Both the position numbers and the translations under genes were made by a program. The notes beneath the pieces were generated by a model. It was not told where the DNA came from. It ran no database searches and saw only the letters and a list, made by a program, of their open reading frames with translations. DNA of 64,000 nucleotides from Ligilactobacillus sp900765635 (GTDB lineage: Bacteria > Bacillota > Bacilli > Lactobacillales > Lactobacillaceae), in the NCBI RefSeq assembly GCF_949152225.1, contig NZ_CASCJC010000001.1, positions 1,116,001-1,180,000 of the forward strand, written 5' to 3'. Positions 54,223 to 62,329 of the stretch are shown here, one piece after another. Each line of letters begins with the position of its first letter. Position 1 is the stretch's first letter.

Positions 54223-56265
54223 TTATACTTTCCAAGCTTGCAACAATTTAGTAGCAATATCTTGACTATCAAGCAACATTACATTTTCATGTATGGAATA
54301 ATCAATTTCGGTATGTGCACTCAAAAAGACCAATAATTCTGGATGAGCTAAATCATATGGTTGATAAAGATTAGGTAAAATCACATCTATACCACCATCA
54401 TTTAAATGCAAACTCTCAGCTAATTCAACAATTTTTGTTAAATAGCTTTGATTAATTTCATCAAGTACTTCTAAATATTGTGCTTTCGTATTTGAACTAG
54501 CATCATAGCGTAATAAAACTTGAATGCCTCGAGGAATCACCTCATCAAGTCTAATTCCTTGATTCTTTAATGTTTCCGTTTCAATCTCATCTAAAACATA
54601 CTGTTTTTTAGCTAGCAATTGCTCTAAAGTCGATCTTCCATCACCAACCACATTAGCTGGAATTCTTTCAACTATGCTAACTACTTTTTTATCGGCAATC
54701 AAAGCTCGATAAGTCGAGCCAGACACAACTTGCTCAACTAAAACAGGTGAACCTTGTTTATGAATACGACTAACTGCTGCAATAAATTGCTCTTTAGTAG
54801 GCCCTAAACGAAAAACATGGGCTTGTTGTTGAGCATTGGCTAAAGCACTTTTAACGACAACTGCTCGTTTCTTAATCTTAGAATACAGTTCATGTGCTTG
54901 TTGCATATTATTTATTTCCCATGATTGTAACGTATAAAAACCTGCTTTTTGGGCTAGCCTATTAGCTTGTTGTTTATACTGTAGTAATTGCTGATATGGT
55001 GCGCTATTTTTTTCAGTTTGGATACCTTTTACAATCACACGCTTACCAATTTGTAAGACCCCAGCTTGTGCCAATAAAATTTGGTACGTAATCCCATTTA
55101 AAATTGCCGCTTGCAATAATTTTTGCGAGTTTGTATCTAATTTTTGAGTTGTAGCACTTATATCTTTTTGCCATTTTAAGGCTTGTTGCTTTCCAAACTC
55201 CAAAATAGAACTTGGCTGACGTAATAGTTTAGCTGCTGGTGTTTCTTGTGGGTCGTTAATTCGTTTCTTTAATTTAGTATAGACTGCCTGCCAATCAAAA
55301 TAAGCAAATTGAGTCGCAAATCGGTTAAGTTCCTCTAATAAATGTAAGCTTGTTTGTGTTGCTTGATTCTTAGCATAAGGACTTTGTGCTACAATTTCTT
55401 GGGCTTGCATACGTTTTTGCGATAAAATTTGTTTTAAATCACCATTATCACACCCAGGTATCATCAAGAAATAACCTATCATCACTTCCATTAACTTTAG
55501 ATAATCTTTACCGATTCCTAAGCGTTGCTGATCGTCATAATTAGCCGTTTGTATTTCTAAATATAAAATACCTTCTTGCTTAGTTTCTGTTAATTGAGTA
55601 CATCCTAATTTAACCCAATCTTGACAACTAAGATTATGTGTTGTTTTTAGATAACCTTTTATTGTATGATAATCAATTTGATCTAGTTGGGCTAGTTGTT
55701 GTTCATCTAGTATCGCACAAGAATTTCTTTTAGGTGCTACTTTGCCTTCTTTTTGGCCACGAGCAAAATCATATGGATTAGCACCAAACAAATACTCAAC
55801 AAACCATTGATGTGCAATTAACTGCTGGGCAACTTTTAAATATAATTGATTTCTAAAATCCAAGTAGGTCAATCCTGCTTTTTTAAACTTAGCCTCAAAT
55901 AGTTCTTCAGCTAACTTTTCTGGCCATGCTACACGAATTTGGGTAGAATTTTTAGCTTGTGTTACTCCACTTCCTAAAGGCCACAATAACTGCTTTGTTG
56001 TTAACTTAGTGAGCAAAGCATCTTGTTGAATTTGCATGTCATTAATTACATCTGTTAGGCTTTGCCCTTTCTTAGTTATTAAAGTTACCTGATCAAGATT
56101 AGGTTGATTAAAATATTGATTGGCTGTTAAACCTAAACTTATAGTGTTAGCTTGTAAATCTGGCGTTACACAATTCCAAGTACGACTAACTTGCCAGCTT
56201 AAACAATGTAATGCTTGAGTTAGCTCTTGTTCAAAAATTTGTTGACCAATTTCATCAAATTTCAC
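54223..56265 (-). CDS. Divergent GshAB-like protein (glutamate-cysteine ligase / ATP-grasp fusion)
   Basis: This 680-residue protein resembles the bifunctional glutathione synthase GshF. It has an N-terminal glutamate-cysteine-ligase-like domain (KVAQQLIAHQWFVEYLFGANPYDF near residue 150) fused to a C-terminal ATP-grasp domain (VLVEQVVSGSTYRALIADKKVVSIVERIPANVVGDGRSTLEQL near residues 510-545). It is shorter than GshF. The glycine-rich ATP loop is altered (VVVKSALANAQQQ), and the metal-binding ELNFN-type motif reads ELLVFLS (643-649). It may make glutathione poorly, make another gamma-peptide, or be inactive. It is monocistronic and divergent from rarA. Confidence 0.72.
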   Translation of the reverse strand: MKFDEIGQQIFEQELTQALHCLSWQVSRTWNCVTPDLQANTISLGLTANQYFNQPNLDQVTLITKKGQSLTDVINDMQIQQDALLTKLTTKQLLWPLGSGVTQAKNSTQIRVAWPEKLAEELFEAKFKKAGLTYLDFRNQLYLKVAQQLIAHQWFVEYLFGANPYDFARGQKEGKVAPKRNSCAILDEQQLAQLDQIDYHTIKGYLKTTHNLSCQDWVKLGCTQLTETKQEGILYLEIQTANYDDQQRLGIGKDYLKLMEVMIGYFLMIPGCDNGDLKQILSQKRMQAQEIVAQSPYAKNQATQTSLHLLEELNRFATQFAYFDWQAVYTKLKKRINDPQETPAAKLLRQPSSILEFGKQQALKWQKDISATTQKLDTNSQKLLQAAILNGITYQILLAQAGVLQIGKRVIVKGIQTEKNSAPYQQLLQYKQQANRLAQKAGFYTLQSWEINNMQQAHELYSKIKKRAVVVKSALANAQQQAHVFRLGPTKEQFIAAVSRIHKQGSPVLVEQVVSGSTYRALIADKKVVSIVERIPANVVGDGRSTLEQLLAKKQYVLDEIETETLKNQGIRLDEVIPRGIQVLLRYDASSNTKAQYLEVLDEINQSYLTKIVELAESLHLNDGGIDVILPNLYQPYDLAHPELLVFLSAHTEIDYSIHENVMLLDSQDIATKLLQAWKV

Positions 56266-56408
56266 ATTTCTTCATCCTTTAACTTGTAAGTCTTTATCTT
56301 ATATTTTAACAGATTTTGTTTAAGAAAGTGATTTGCCAAACAGATTAATCTCACAAAAATGATATAATACTATTAAAAATGAACTTTTATTTAAAGAAAG
56401 GAAAAACT

Positions 56409-57680
56409 ATGCAACCTTTAGCTTATCGGATGCGTCCTACAAAAATCGAAGAAATTGTCGGACAACAACACTTAGTTGGTCCTAATCAAATTATCAATCG
56501 AATGGTTAAAGCCAAGCTATTATCATCGATGATACTATATGGTCCGCCAGGCATCGGTAAGACTAGTATTGCCAGTGCGATTGCTGGTTCTACCAAATAT
56601 GCTTTTCGAAGCTTAAACGCTGCAACTGATAGCAAAAAAGAATTAGAAATCGTCGTTGAAGAAGCTAAAATAAGCGGAACAGTCATCTTATTACTAGATG
56701 AAATTCATCGTTTAACCAAACCAAAACAAGATTTTTTGTTACCTCACCTTGAAAATGGGCGCATTATCTTAATTGGCGCTACTACAGAAAACCCATATAT
56801 CGCTATTAATCCCGCGATACGTAGTCGTACGCAGATTTTTGAGTTAAAGCCTTTAACCATTTCAGATATCAAACAAGCGCTAAAAAGAGCACTTGACGAT
56901 AAGGAAAATGGCTTAGGTAAAATGAACATTAAACTTTCAGATGAGGCATGCAATCACTTGGCACAAATTACTAATGGAGATTTACGCAGTGCTTTAAACG
57001 CACTTGAATTAGCTGCGTTATCGACACAAGCTGATGAAGCTGGGCAAATTATTTTAGATTTAAAGATAATCGAAGAATGTGTCCAAAAAAAAGCACTAAC
57101 GCATGATAAAGATGGCGATGCTCATTACGATGTTATCTCTGCTCTCCAAAAATCAATCCGTGGCTCAGATACTGATGCTTCTTTACACTATATGGCACGG
57201 TTAATAGAAGCTGGTGATTTAATAAGTCTAAATCGGCGCTTATTAACGATTGCATATGAAGATATCGGTTTAGCCAATCCACAAGCAGCTGCCCGAACCG
57301 TAGCAGCTGTTCAAGCAGCCGAAAAACTTGGACTTCCAGAAGCTCGTATTCCTTTAGCCGTAGCTGTTATTGATCTTTGCTTATCTTACAAATCAAATTC
57401 TGCCATCTGTGCAATTGATGCCGCCCTAAAAGATATCACAAAAGGAAATTTTGGCGAAGTTCCTGCACATCTACGCGATGCTCACTATCAAGGAGCTGAA
57501 AAACTCGGACGCGGTATTGACTACAAATATCCGCATAATTTCACCTCTGATTGGGTAAAACAACAATACTTACCTGACAAGCTTAAAGATGTTTCTTACT
57601 ATCAAGGAAAAGAAAATGGACGCTATGAACAATTTCTCAAACAGCAATATGAACGTCTAAAAAAAGCTCAACGAAATTAA
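56409..57680 (+). CDS. rarA: Replication-associated recombination protein RarA
   Basis: RarA (MgsA, YrvN in Bacillus) is an AAA+ ATPase acting at stalled replication forks. The 423-residue protein starts MQPLAYRMRPTKIEEIVGQQHLVG, has Walker A GPPGIGKTS near residue 46, Walker B LLLDEIHR near residue 97, sensor I GATTENP, and the C-terminal tetramerisation domain. The start follows GAAAGGAAA; an upstream in-frame ATG ten codons earlier was rejected for lack of spacing. 6S RNA lies directly downstream, a known neighbour of rarA in Firmicutes. Confidence 0.96.
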   Translation: MQPLAYRMRPTKIEEIVGQQHLVGPNQIINRMVKAKLLSSMILYGPPGIGKTSIASAIAGSTKYAFRSLNAATDSKKELEIVVEEAKISGTVILLLDEIHRLTKPKQDFLLPHLENGRIILIGATTENPYIAINPAIRSRTQIFELKPLTISDIKQALKRALDDKENGLGKMNIKLSDEACNHLAQITNGDLRSALNALELAALSTQADEAGQIILDLKIIEECVQKKALTHDKDGDAHYDVISALQKSIRGSDTDASLHYMARLIEAGDLISLNRRLLTIAYEDIGLANPQAAARTVAAVQAAEKLGLPEARIPLAVAVIDLCLSYKSNSAICAIDAALKDITKGNFGEVPAHLRDAHYQGAEKLGRGIDYKYPHNFTSDWVKQQYLPDKLKDVSYYQGKENGRYEQFLKQQYERLKKAQRN

Positions 57681-57726
57681 ATTAAGTCTGTTAAATTTGC
57701 TTTAGATCTTAGGTTATGCTATTATT

Positions 57727-57965
57727 GGGATGAACTTCTGAGATATACGTGTTGACTCATCAATGTAAGGTTGACCGAACACCTATAATCTTAGTGTCTT
57801 TGATAGCTAGTAGCTGGCATGCTCATCTCACTTGAGTCCCAAAAGCTAGCTGACGAGGCCATTTTCCTGCTTACACGCGGGTTCAACTACAGAGTCTACA
57901 ACGGTATCAGCGGATTTTCCAAAGTGTAAGCTTTGCTAGGGTGGTAGGAATCTACCGCCCTTTTT
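57727..57965 (+). ncRNA. ssrS: 6S RNA (SsrS)
   Basis: This transcript of about 240 bases between rarA and a small membrane gene matches 6S RNA, which binds the sigma-A RNA polymerase holoenzyme in stationary phase. The 5' strand TCTGAGATATACGTGTTGAC (from about 57737) pairs with a 3' strand ending at TATCAGCGGA (about 57905-57914), leaving a long rod with a central open region as expected. A candidate promoter is TTGCTT and TATGCT near 57699-57720. A hairpin GGGTGGTAG/CTACCGCCC with TTTTT ends it. The ends are estimates. Confidence 0.75.
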
Positions 57966-57966
57966 A
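57939..57966 (+). terminator. Terminator of 6S RNA
   Basis: GGGTGGTAG, a 4-base loop and CTACCGCCC are followed by TTTTTA. Confidence 0.9.
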
Positions 57967-57989
57967 CTTTGCGTAAAGGAGTTTTAACT

Positions 57990-58271
57990 GTGTTAGTCTC
58001 TATTTTATTATTCATCTTAAGTCTTATTGTTTTATTTTTAGGAATTTTTTTATGGCTCCATCGAAAAAAGCCATTTTTAATTTTCCACCCCGAAAAAGTC
58101 AGTGGTTTAACTAAGTTTTTAAGCCTTTGGAGCTGGGTTTTGATTTTATTAGGCTTAGCAACCTTAAGTTGTCTTTTTAGCAGTAATACACTTTTAATTG
58201 CATTTGTTTTAATCGCAGATGCATTGGCTGTAAGCTTCATTTCATTTTTAATGTTAGCTTATTTACACTAA
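57990..58271 (+). CDS. Small membrane protein of unknown function
   Basis: This 93-residue protein has three predicted membrane segments (about residues 2-24, 47-65 and 68-90) and a short KK-containing loop after the first. I recognise no family, though it resembles small uncharacterised membrane proteins of lactobacilli. The start chosen is a GTG eight bases after AAAGGAG. An open frame extends seven codons upstream to a TTG inside the 6S RNA terminator region, which is unlikely to be used. Confidence 0.7.
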   Translation: MLVSILLFILSLIVLFLGIFLWLHRKKPFLIFHPEKVSGLTKFLSLWSWVLILLGLATLSCLFSSNTLLIAFVLIADALAVSFISFLMLAYLH

Positions 58272-58354
58272 AACACTCTCAAGCGTTTTCACTTTATTTT
58301 TTGCTATAAATCTAGTAAAATTAATGTGAGGAGATAATAGAAAGGATGATTTTT

Positions 58355-58834
58355 ATGTTACAAAATTACAAAAATATTCTCGTCCCTGTTGATGGTTCTT
58401 ATGAAGCTGAATTAGCTTTCAAAAAAGCTATCGACGTTGCCAAAAGAAATGGTACTGATACAAAGTTACACTTGGTTCATGTAATCGATACACGTGCTTT
58501 CCAAAATATCTCTAGCTTTGATACTGCAATGGTTGAACAAGTTTCAGAAACAGCTAAAAAAACGATGGATGGCTATGTGAACGAAGCACAAAAGGCTGGA
58601 TTTAGCAATATTGACTATACCGTTGAATATGGTTCACCAAAAGTTGTTATTGCTAAAGATTTACCAAAAGAAAAAAATATCGATTTAATTATGATTGGTG
58701 CTACTGGACTAAATGCTGTTGAACGTATTTTAGTCGGCTCCGTTACCGAATATGTCACCCGCGCAGCAACTTGCGATGTTTTAGTTGTACGGACAGACTT
58801 AGATAATAAAGCCGTTTTAAATAAGAAAAAATAG
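58355..58834 (+). CDS. Universal stress protein, UspA family
   Basis: This 159-residue protein has one UspA domain: KNILVPVDGSYEAELAFKKAIDVAKRNGTDTKLHLVHVID at the start and the nucleotide-binding GATGLNAVERILVGSVTEYVTRAATCDVLVVR motif near residues 118-150 (the G-x2-G-x9-G-S/T pattern). ATP-binding Usps respond to stress and growth arrest. The start follows AAAGG; an ATG three codons earlier overlaps the ribosome binding site. It is monocistronic and convergent with tag across a shared terminator. Confidence 0.94.
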   Translation: MLQNYKNILVPVDGSYEAELAFKKAIDVAKRNGTDTKLHLVHVIDTRAFQNISSFDTAMVEQVSETAKKTMDGYVNEAQKAGFSNIDYTVEYGSPKVVIAKDLPKEKNIDLIMIGATGLNAVERILVGSVTEYVTRAATCDVLVVRTDLDNKAVLNKKK

Positions 58835-58840
58835 TTTTTA

Positions 58841-58878
58841 TTACGAAGTGAGCTTACTCACTTCGTATTGTTTTTATT
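58841..58878 (+). terminator. Bidirectional terminator between usp and tag
   Basis: ACGAAGTGAG and CTCACTTCGT form a perfect stem with a 4-base loop. A-rich and T-rich flanks allow it to serve both convergent genes. Confidence 0.88.
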
Positions 58879-59422
58879 TACAAGAACATCCTTCCAAATG
58901 ATCGTTAACAACACCTACTGCCTGCAAAAAAGAATAAACAATTGTTGGTCCTAAAAAACTAAATCCTAATTTCTTAAAATCTTTAGCAATCTGACTCGAT
59001 AATTTAGTTTGATTAGGAATTTCTTCTGGATATTTCCAATGATTATTTAAAGGCTGATAATCGACATAATTCCAAACAAGCTCATCTAAACTATGCCCTT
59101 GTCTTTTTAGTTTAACTACTAATTTAGCATTATTAATAATTGCTTCAATCTTACGTCTATTGCGAATAATATTGGGATTATTTAGTAGTTCTTGGATTTG
59201 CATTTCATCCATTTGTGCTACTTTTTGTACATCAAAGTTTGCAAAAGCTGTGCGTAAAGCTGGCCTTTTAGCCAAAACAATTTGCCAGCTTAAACCTGCT
59301 TGTAAAATTTCTAACGCTAAAAACTCAAACAGCTGACAATCGTCATGTTTTTCTTTCCCCCATTCATCATCATGATATGCTTTCATTTCAGGCGTAGTAT
59401 CATATATCCATGCACATTGCAC
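58874..59422 (-). CDS. tag: DNA-3-methyladenine glycosylase I
   Basis: Tag removes 3-methyladenine from DNA. The 182-residue protein shows the zinc ligands Cys3 and His17 (CAWIYDTTPEMKAYHDDEWG) and the C-terminal HLEGCSC motif, which supplies the remaining ligands. Glu38 and Trp46 (ALEILQAGLSWQIVL) match the catalytic and base-recognition residues of the E. coli enzyme. The start gives the exact family N-terminus. It is transcribed toward usp and lies downstream of the membrane GDPD gene on the same strand. Confidence 0.96.
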   Translation of the reverse strand: MQCAWIYDTTPEMKAYHDDEWGKEKHDDCQLFEFLALEILQAGLSWQIVLAKRPALRTAFANFDVQKVAQMDEMQIQELLNNPNIIRNRRKIEAIINNAKLVVKLKRQGHSLDELVWNYVDYQPLNNHWKYPEEIPNQTKLSSQIAKDFKKLGFSFLGPTIVYSFLQAVGVVNDHLEGCSCK

Positions 59423-59459
59423 TTAAATCACCTCATTTCTTTTATTTAAAATACGCAAA

Positions 59460-60875
59460 TCATATCTCTTTTAACAAAATTTTTAACTTCATGTTATTAT
59501 TTCTACTTACCCGCTGTAGCAAACTAGTTTTATCAGTAATAATAGCCGTTGCTCCCAGAGTTTGACTCATTTGAGCACTTACTTTTTGATTAACAGTCCA
59601 AACATAAAAAGCTTTTTTTAACCTTTGTGTTTGACTACTTAGCAATAATGTTTGATTTAATGACAAAAAATCTGCCTTAGCAACTTTAGGCGCAAACAAA
59701 GTAAATGGTTCTACATAACCTATTTTTAGCTGTGGTGCCATTTGTTTAATCTTTCGTAACAGTCGATAATTCATCGTGTGTATCTTCCAATGGTTTTGGC
59801 TTATCATTGCTCCATAACGTTTAATGAAATCAGCAATAACTTTATTTGACCATAATTGTTCACTCTTTAATTCGATCAATACCGGTTGGTTTAACGCTTT
59901 GGCAACTTGTAAATAATGTGTCAACGTCGTCAAATGCGTTGCTTTGTCGCCTTGCTTTATGCTTAATTTTTGTAAATTAGTTGCTGTTTGTTGTTTAATG
60001 CTAATGTTTTTTCCGGCTACAGTTAATAATTTGTCATCGTGACTGACGATAAAATTATTATCTTTAGTGACTCGTACATCGATTTCAACAAAGTCTGGGT
60101 GAACATGTAGTGCAGTTTGTTTAAGCGCTACTAATGAATTAGGTACTGCAGTAACATTTGCCACTCCTTTATGCGCAATAATTTGCAGTCTAGAAGTATT
60201 TGGCAATACATTACACATTAATATTAGACCGTTCAAACAAATTAAAATACTAATTATTATTATTTCTTTTACGCCACTCTTTTTAAATTCCAACGCTTTA
60301 GGAGCAACAATTTTTAAGCGTGCATACCAAAAAAGTGCGCATAAAACGCTTTGCAACAACAAATTACCGGCTAATGCTATAAAATTTGGCAACCGGGTAA
60401 ACATATGCCAAACAAAAAAGCGACTAAAAAAAATAACAATCACTAACAATGTTAGCTTAAAAGGAAAGTTTTGTCCTGTTAACTTCCACGAGCGTTGTAT
60501 TGCTTGTTTAAAAGTAAGATTTGTTTGTACGCCTAAGCTCCAAGTCCATATCAAGCGTAATAAAATATATATTCCTAAAAGATATATACTTCCACCTATG
60601 GTAAAAATAAAAATACGATATCTAAAAATAAAATCTAAAACAAATGGGTTAAGCTCAAGTTGTCCTAGAAAAGCACGCCATACATTCAACCAAATTACCG
60701 GCACCCAGCAACACCAACTAAACATCCAGCATAATTTAGGCCAAATCTTTCTGGTTATCTCTCCTTGTAAAATATACTCATTGATTAACGCACCTATGAA
60801 TAGACATAAGACAAATAATAAAGGTATAGTTGCACTTAATCTAAACAAAAGCGCTAAGATCAATAATAACCCCAC
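59460..60875 (-). CDS. Membrane-anchored glycerophosphodiester phosphodiesterase
   Basis: This 471-residue protein has an N-terminal region with about seven predicted membrane segments followed by a GDPD domain (about residues 235-455). The domain motifs are IIAHKGVANVTAVPNSLVAL (HKG where HRG is usual), EIDVRVTKDNNFIVSHDD and VLIELK. Such proteins may hydrolyse glycerophosphodiesters or teichoic-acid-like polymers at the membrane. The start is a GTG after GGGAGG. The membrane part looks shorter than in 550-600 residue relatives, so some N-terminal sequence may be lacking. It is followed by tag. Confidence 0.88.
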   Translation of the reverse strand: MGLLLILALLFRLSATIPLLFVLCLFIGALINEYILQGEITRKIWPKLCWMFSWCCWVPVIWLNVWRAFLGQLELNPFVLDFIFRYRIFIFTIGGSIYLLGIYILLRLIWTWSLGVQTNLTFKQAIQRSWKLTGQNFPFKLTLLVIVIFFSRFFVWHMFTRLPNFIALAGNLLLQSVLCALFWYARLKIVAPKALEFKKSGVKEIIIISILICLNGLILMCNVLPNTSRLQIIAHKGVANVTAVPNSLVALKQTALHVHPDFVEIDVRVTKDNNFIVSHDDKLLTVAGKNISIKQQTATNLQKLSIKQGDKATHLTTLTHYLQVAKALNQPVLIELKSEQLWSNKVIADFIKRYGAMISQNHWKIHTMNYRLLRKIKQMAPQLKIGYVEPFTLFAPKVAKADFLSLNQTLLLSSQTQRLKKAFYVWTVNQKVSAQMSQTLGATAIITDKTSLLQRVSRNNNMKLKILLKEI

Positions 60876-60896
60876 ACAAAATCCTCCCTTTTATAC

Positions 60897-60926
60897 AAAA
60901 AAGACCAGATATAACATCTGGCCTTA
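60897..60926 (-). terminator. Terminator of ddl
   Basis: On the minus strand GGCCAGAT, a 5-base loop and ATCTGGTC are followed by TTTTTT, about 14 bases after the ddl stop. Confidence 0.88.
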
Positions 60927-60937
60927 CTCAATTAGTT

Positions 60938-62083
60938 TTATTTTTTCTTACCATCGATGATCTTAGTACCGACTTTTTCAGTTCCTAATTCCACAAAATC
61001 ATAATGTAATTTAGCATTATCGTTAAATTCATCAATGGCTAATTGAATCAAGCGATCGATTAAATCTGCATATGAAATGCCACTTACTTCCCAAAGTTGT
61101 GGGTATAAAGAAATATTAGTAAATCCTGGTAAAGTATTAGCTTCACCAAAGTATGGCACATTATTTTCATCAACCAGGAAGTCCATCCGTGCTAAACCAC
61201 GGTTATCTAAGACACGGAAAGCATCGATTGACATTTGTTGGATTTCTTTAGTTAAATCTTCTGGCAAATCAATTGGAATTTGGAAGACTACACCAGAAGC
61301 ATCAACGAACTTGTTGTTGTAATCATAGAAGTCGTCACCTTCTGGAATGTTGATTGCACCTAATTTAGAAGCTTTTGTTTCACGGTTTCCAAGAATTGAG
61401 CATTCGATTTCACGTGGATTCTTGATAGCTTCTTCAACCATCACTTTAAAGTCATAGTGGAAGCCATCTTGAATTGCTCGATCAAATTCTTCTTTGTTAG
61501 TAACTTTATATACACCAACTGAAGAACCTTGACGTGCTGGTTTAACAAATAATGTTTCACCTAATTGAGCACTACATTTTTCATAGGTATATTCAGCTTG
61601 GTTTTCAGGTGTTACAACAACATATTTTGTATTGCGAATTCCATGCAAGGTCAATAATTGCTTGGTTAAGTCCTTATCAAACGAAACAGCTGATGAAGTG
61701 ATTCCACTTCCAATCCATGGCTTGTTAAGCAAACGGAACAATGCTTGAATTGTACCATCTTCACCCATATTTCCATGGATAACTGGATAGAATAAATCAA
61801 CATCTTTAACTTCAGATAAGTTTTGAATATTAGCTAATGGATTAGAAAAATCGACATCTTTAGTTGCTTGAGCCACAACTTCATCTTCATTTTCACCATC
61901 AAAAATGCGCATTGAATCTTTGTTGCCTAATAAAAAGCCTGTTTTGGTGAACATAAATACTGAAACTTCGTATTTATTTTTATCTAAGGCATCATAAATA
62001 TTATGTGCTGAACGTTTTGAAACATCATGTTCTGAGGAATTTCCTCCGAAAAATAAAGCAATGTGTAACTTCTTATTTTCCAT
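60938..62083 (-). CDS. ddl: D-alanine--D-alanine ligase family enzyme (Phe-type, D-Ala-D-Lac candidate)
   Basis: Ddl joins two D-Ala residues, or D-Ala and D-lactate, for the peptidoglycan precursor. The 381-residue ATP-grasp protein has HGNMGEDGTIQALFRLLNKPWIGS near residue 104, the serine loop GSSVGVYKV, and FGEANTLPGFT near the C-terminus. The selectivity residue in FYDYNNKFVD is Phe259, where strict D-Ala-D-Ala ligases have Tyr. The Phe form is linked to depsipeptide precursors and intrinsic vancomycin resistance in lactobacilli and Leuconostoc. Sequence alone does not prove activity. Confidence 0.94.
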   Translation of the reverse strand: MENKKLHIALFFGGNSSEHDVSKRSAHNIYDALDKNKYEVSVFMFTKTGFLLGNKDSMRIFDGENEDEVVAQATKDVDFSNPLANIQNLSEVKDVDLFYPVIHGNMGEDGTIQALFRLLNKPWIGSGITSSAVSFDKDLTKQLLTLHGIRNTKYVVVTPENQAEYTYEKCSAQLGETLFVKPARQGSSVGVYKVTNKEEFDRAIQDGFHYDFKVMVEEAIKNPREIECSILGNRETKASKLGAINIPEGDDFYDYNNKFVDASGVVFQIPIDLPEDLTKEIQQMSIDAFRVLDNRGLARMDFLVDENNVPYFGEANTLPGFTNISLYPQLWEVSGISYADLIDRLIQLAIDEFNDNAKLHYDFVELGTEKVGTKIIDGKKK

Positions 62084-62329
62084 TTAATAATCCGTCCTCT
62101 TCATTATTTTTTTATTTAACTAAATATATTATACGATAAAAAAATTAGCTTTGCTAGTATTGTCACTATCCAATAAAATCCGACTTTTTAATATTTAATT
62201 AGAGAATTTATCTTTTACACAAATTAACATCTGTTATCAAGAAATTACACAAAATTTACATGCTATCTTTTGCTAAATCTAAATAAGATTGTTATCATGA
62301 AAAAAGAAAGCATTAAGGAGGTTATTACT

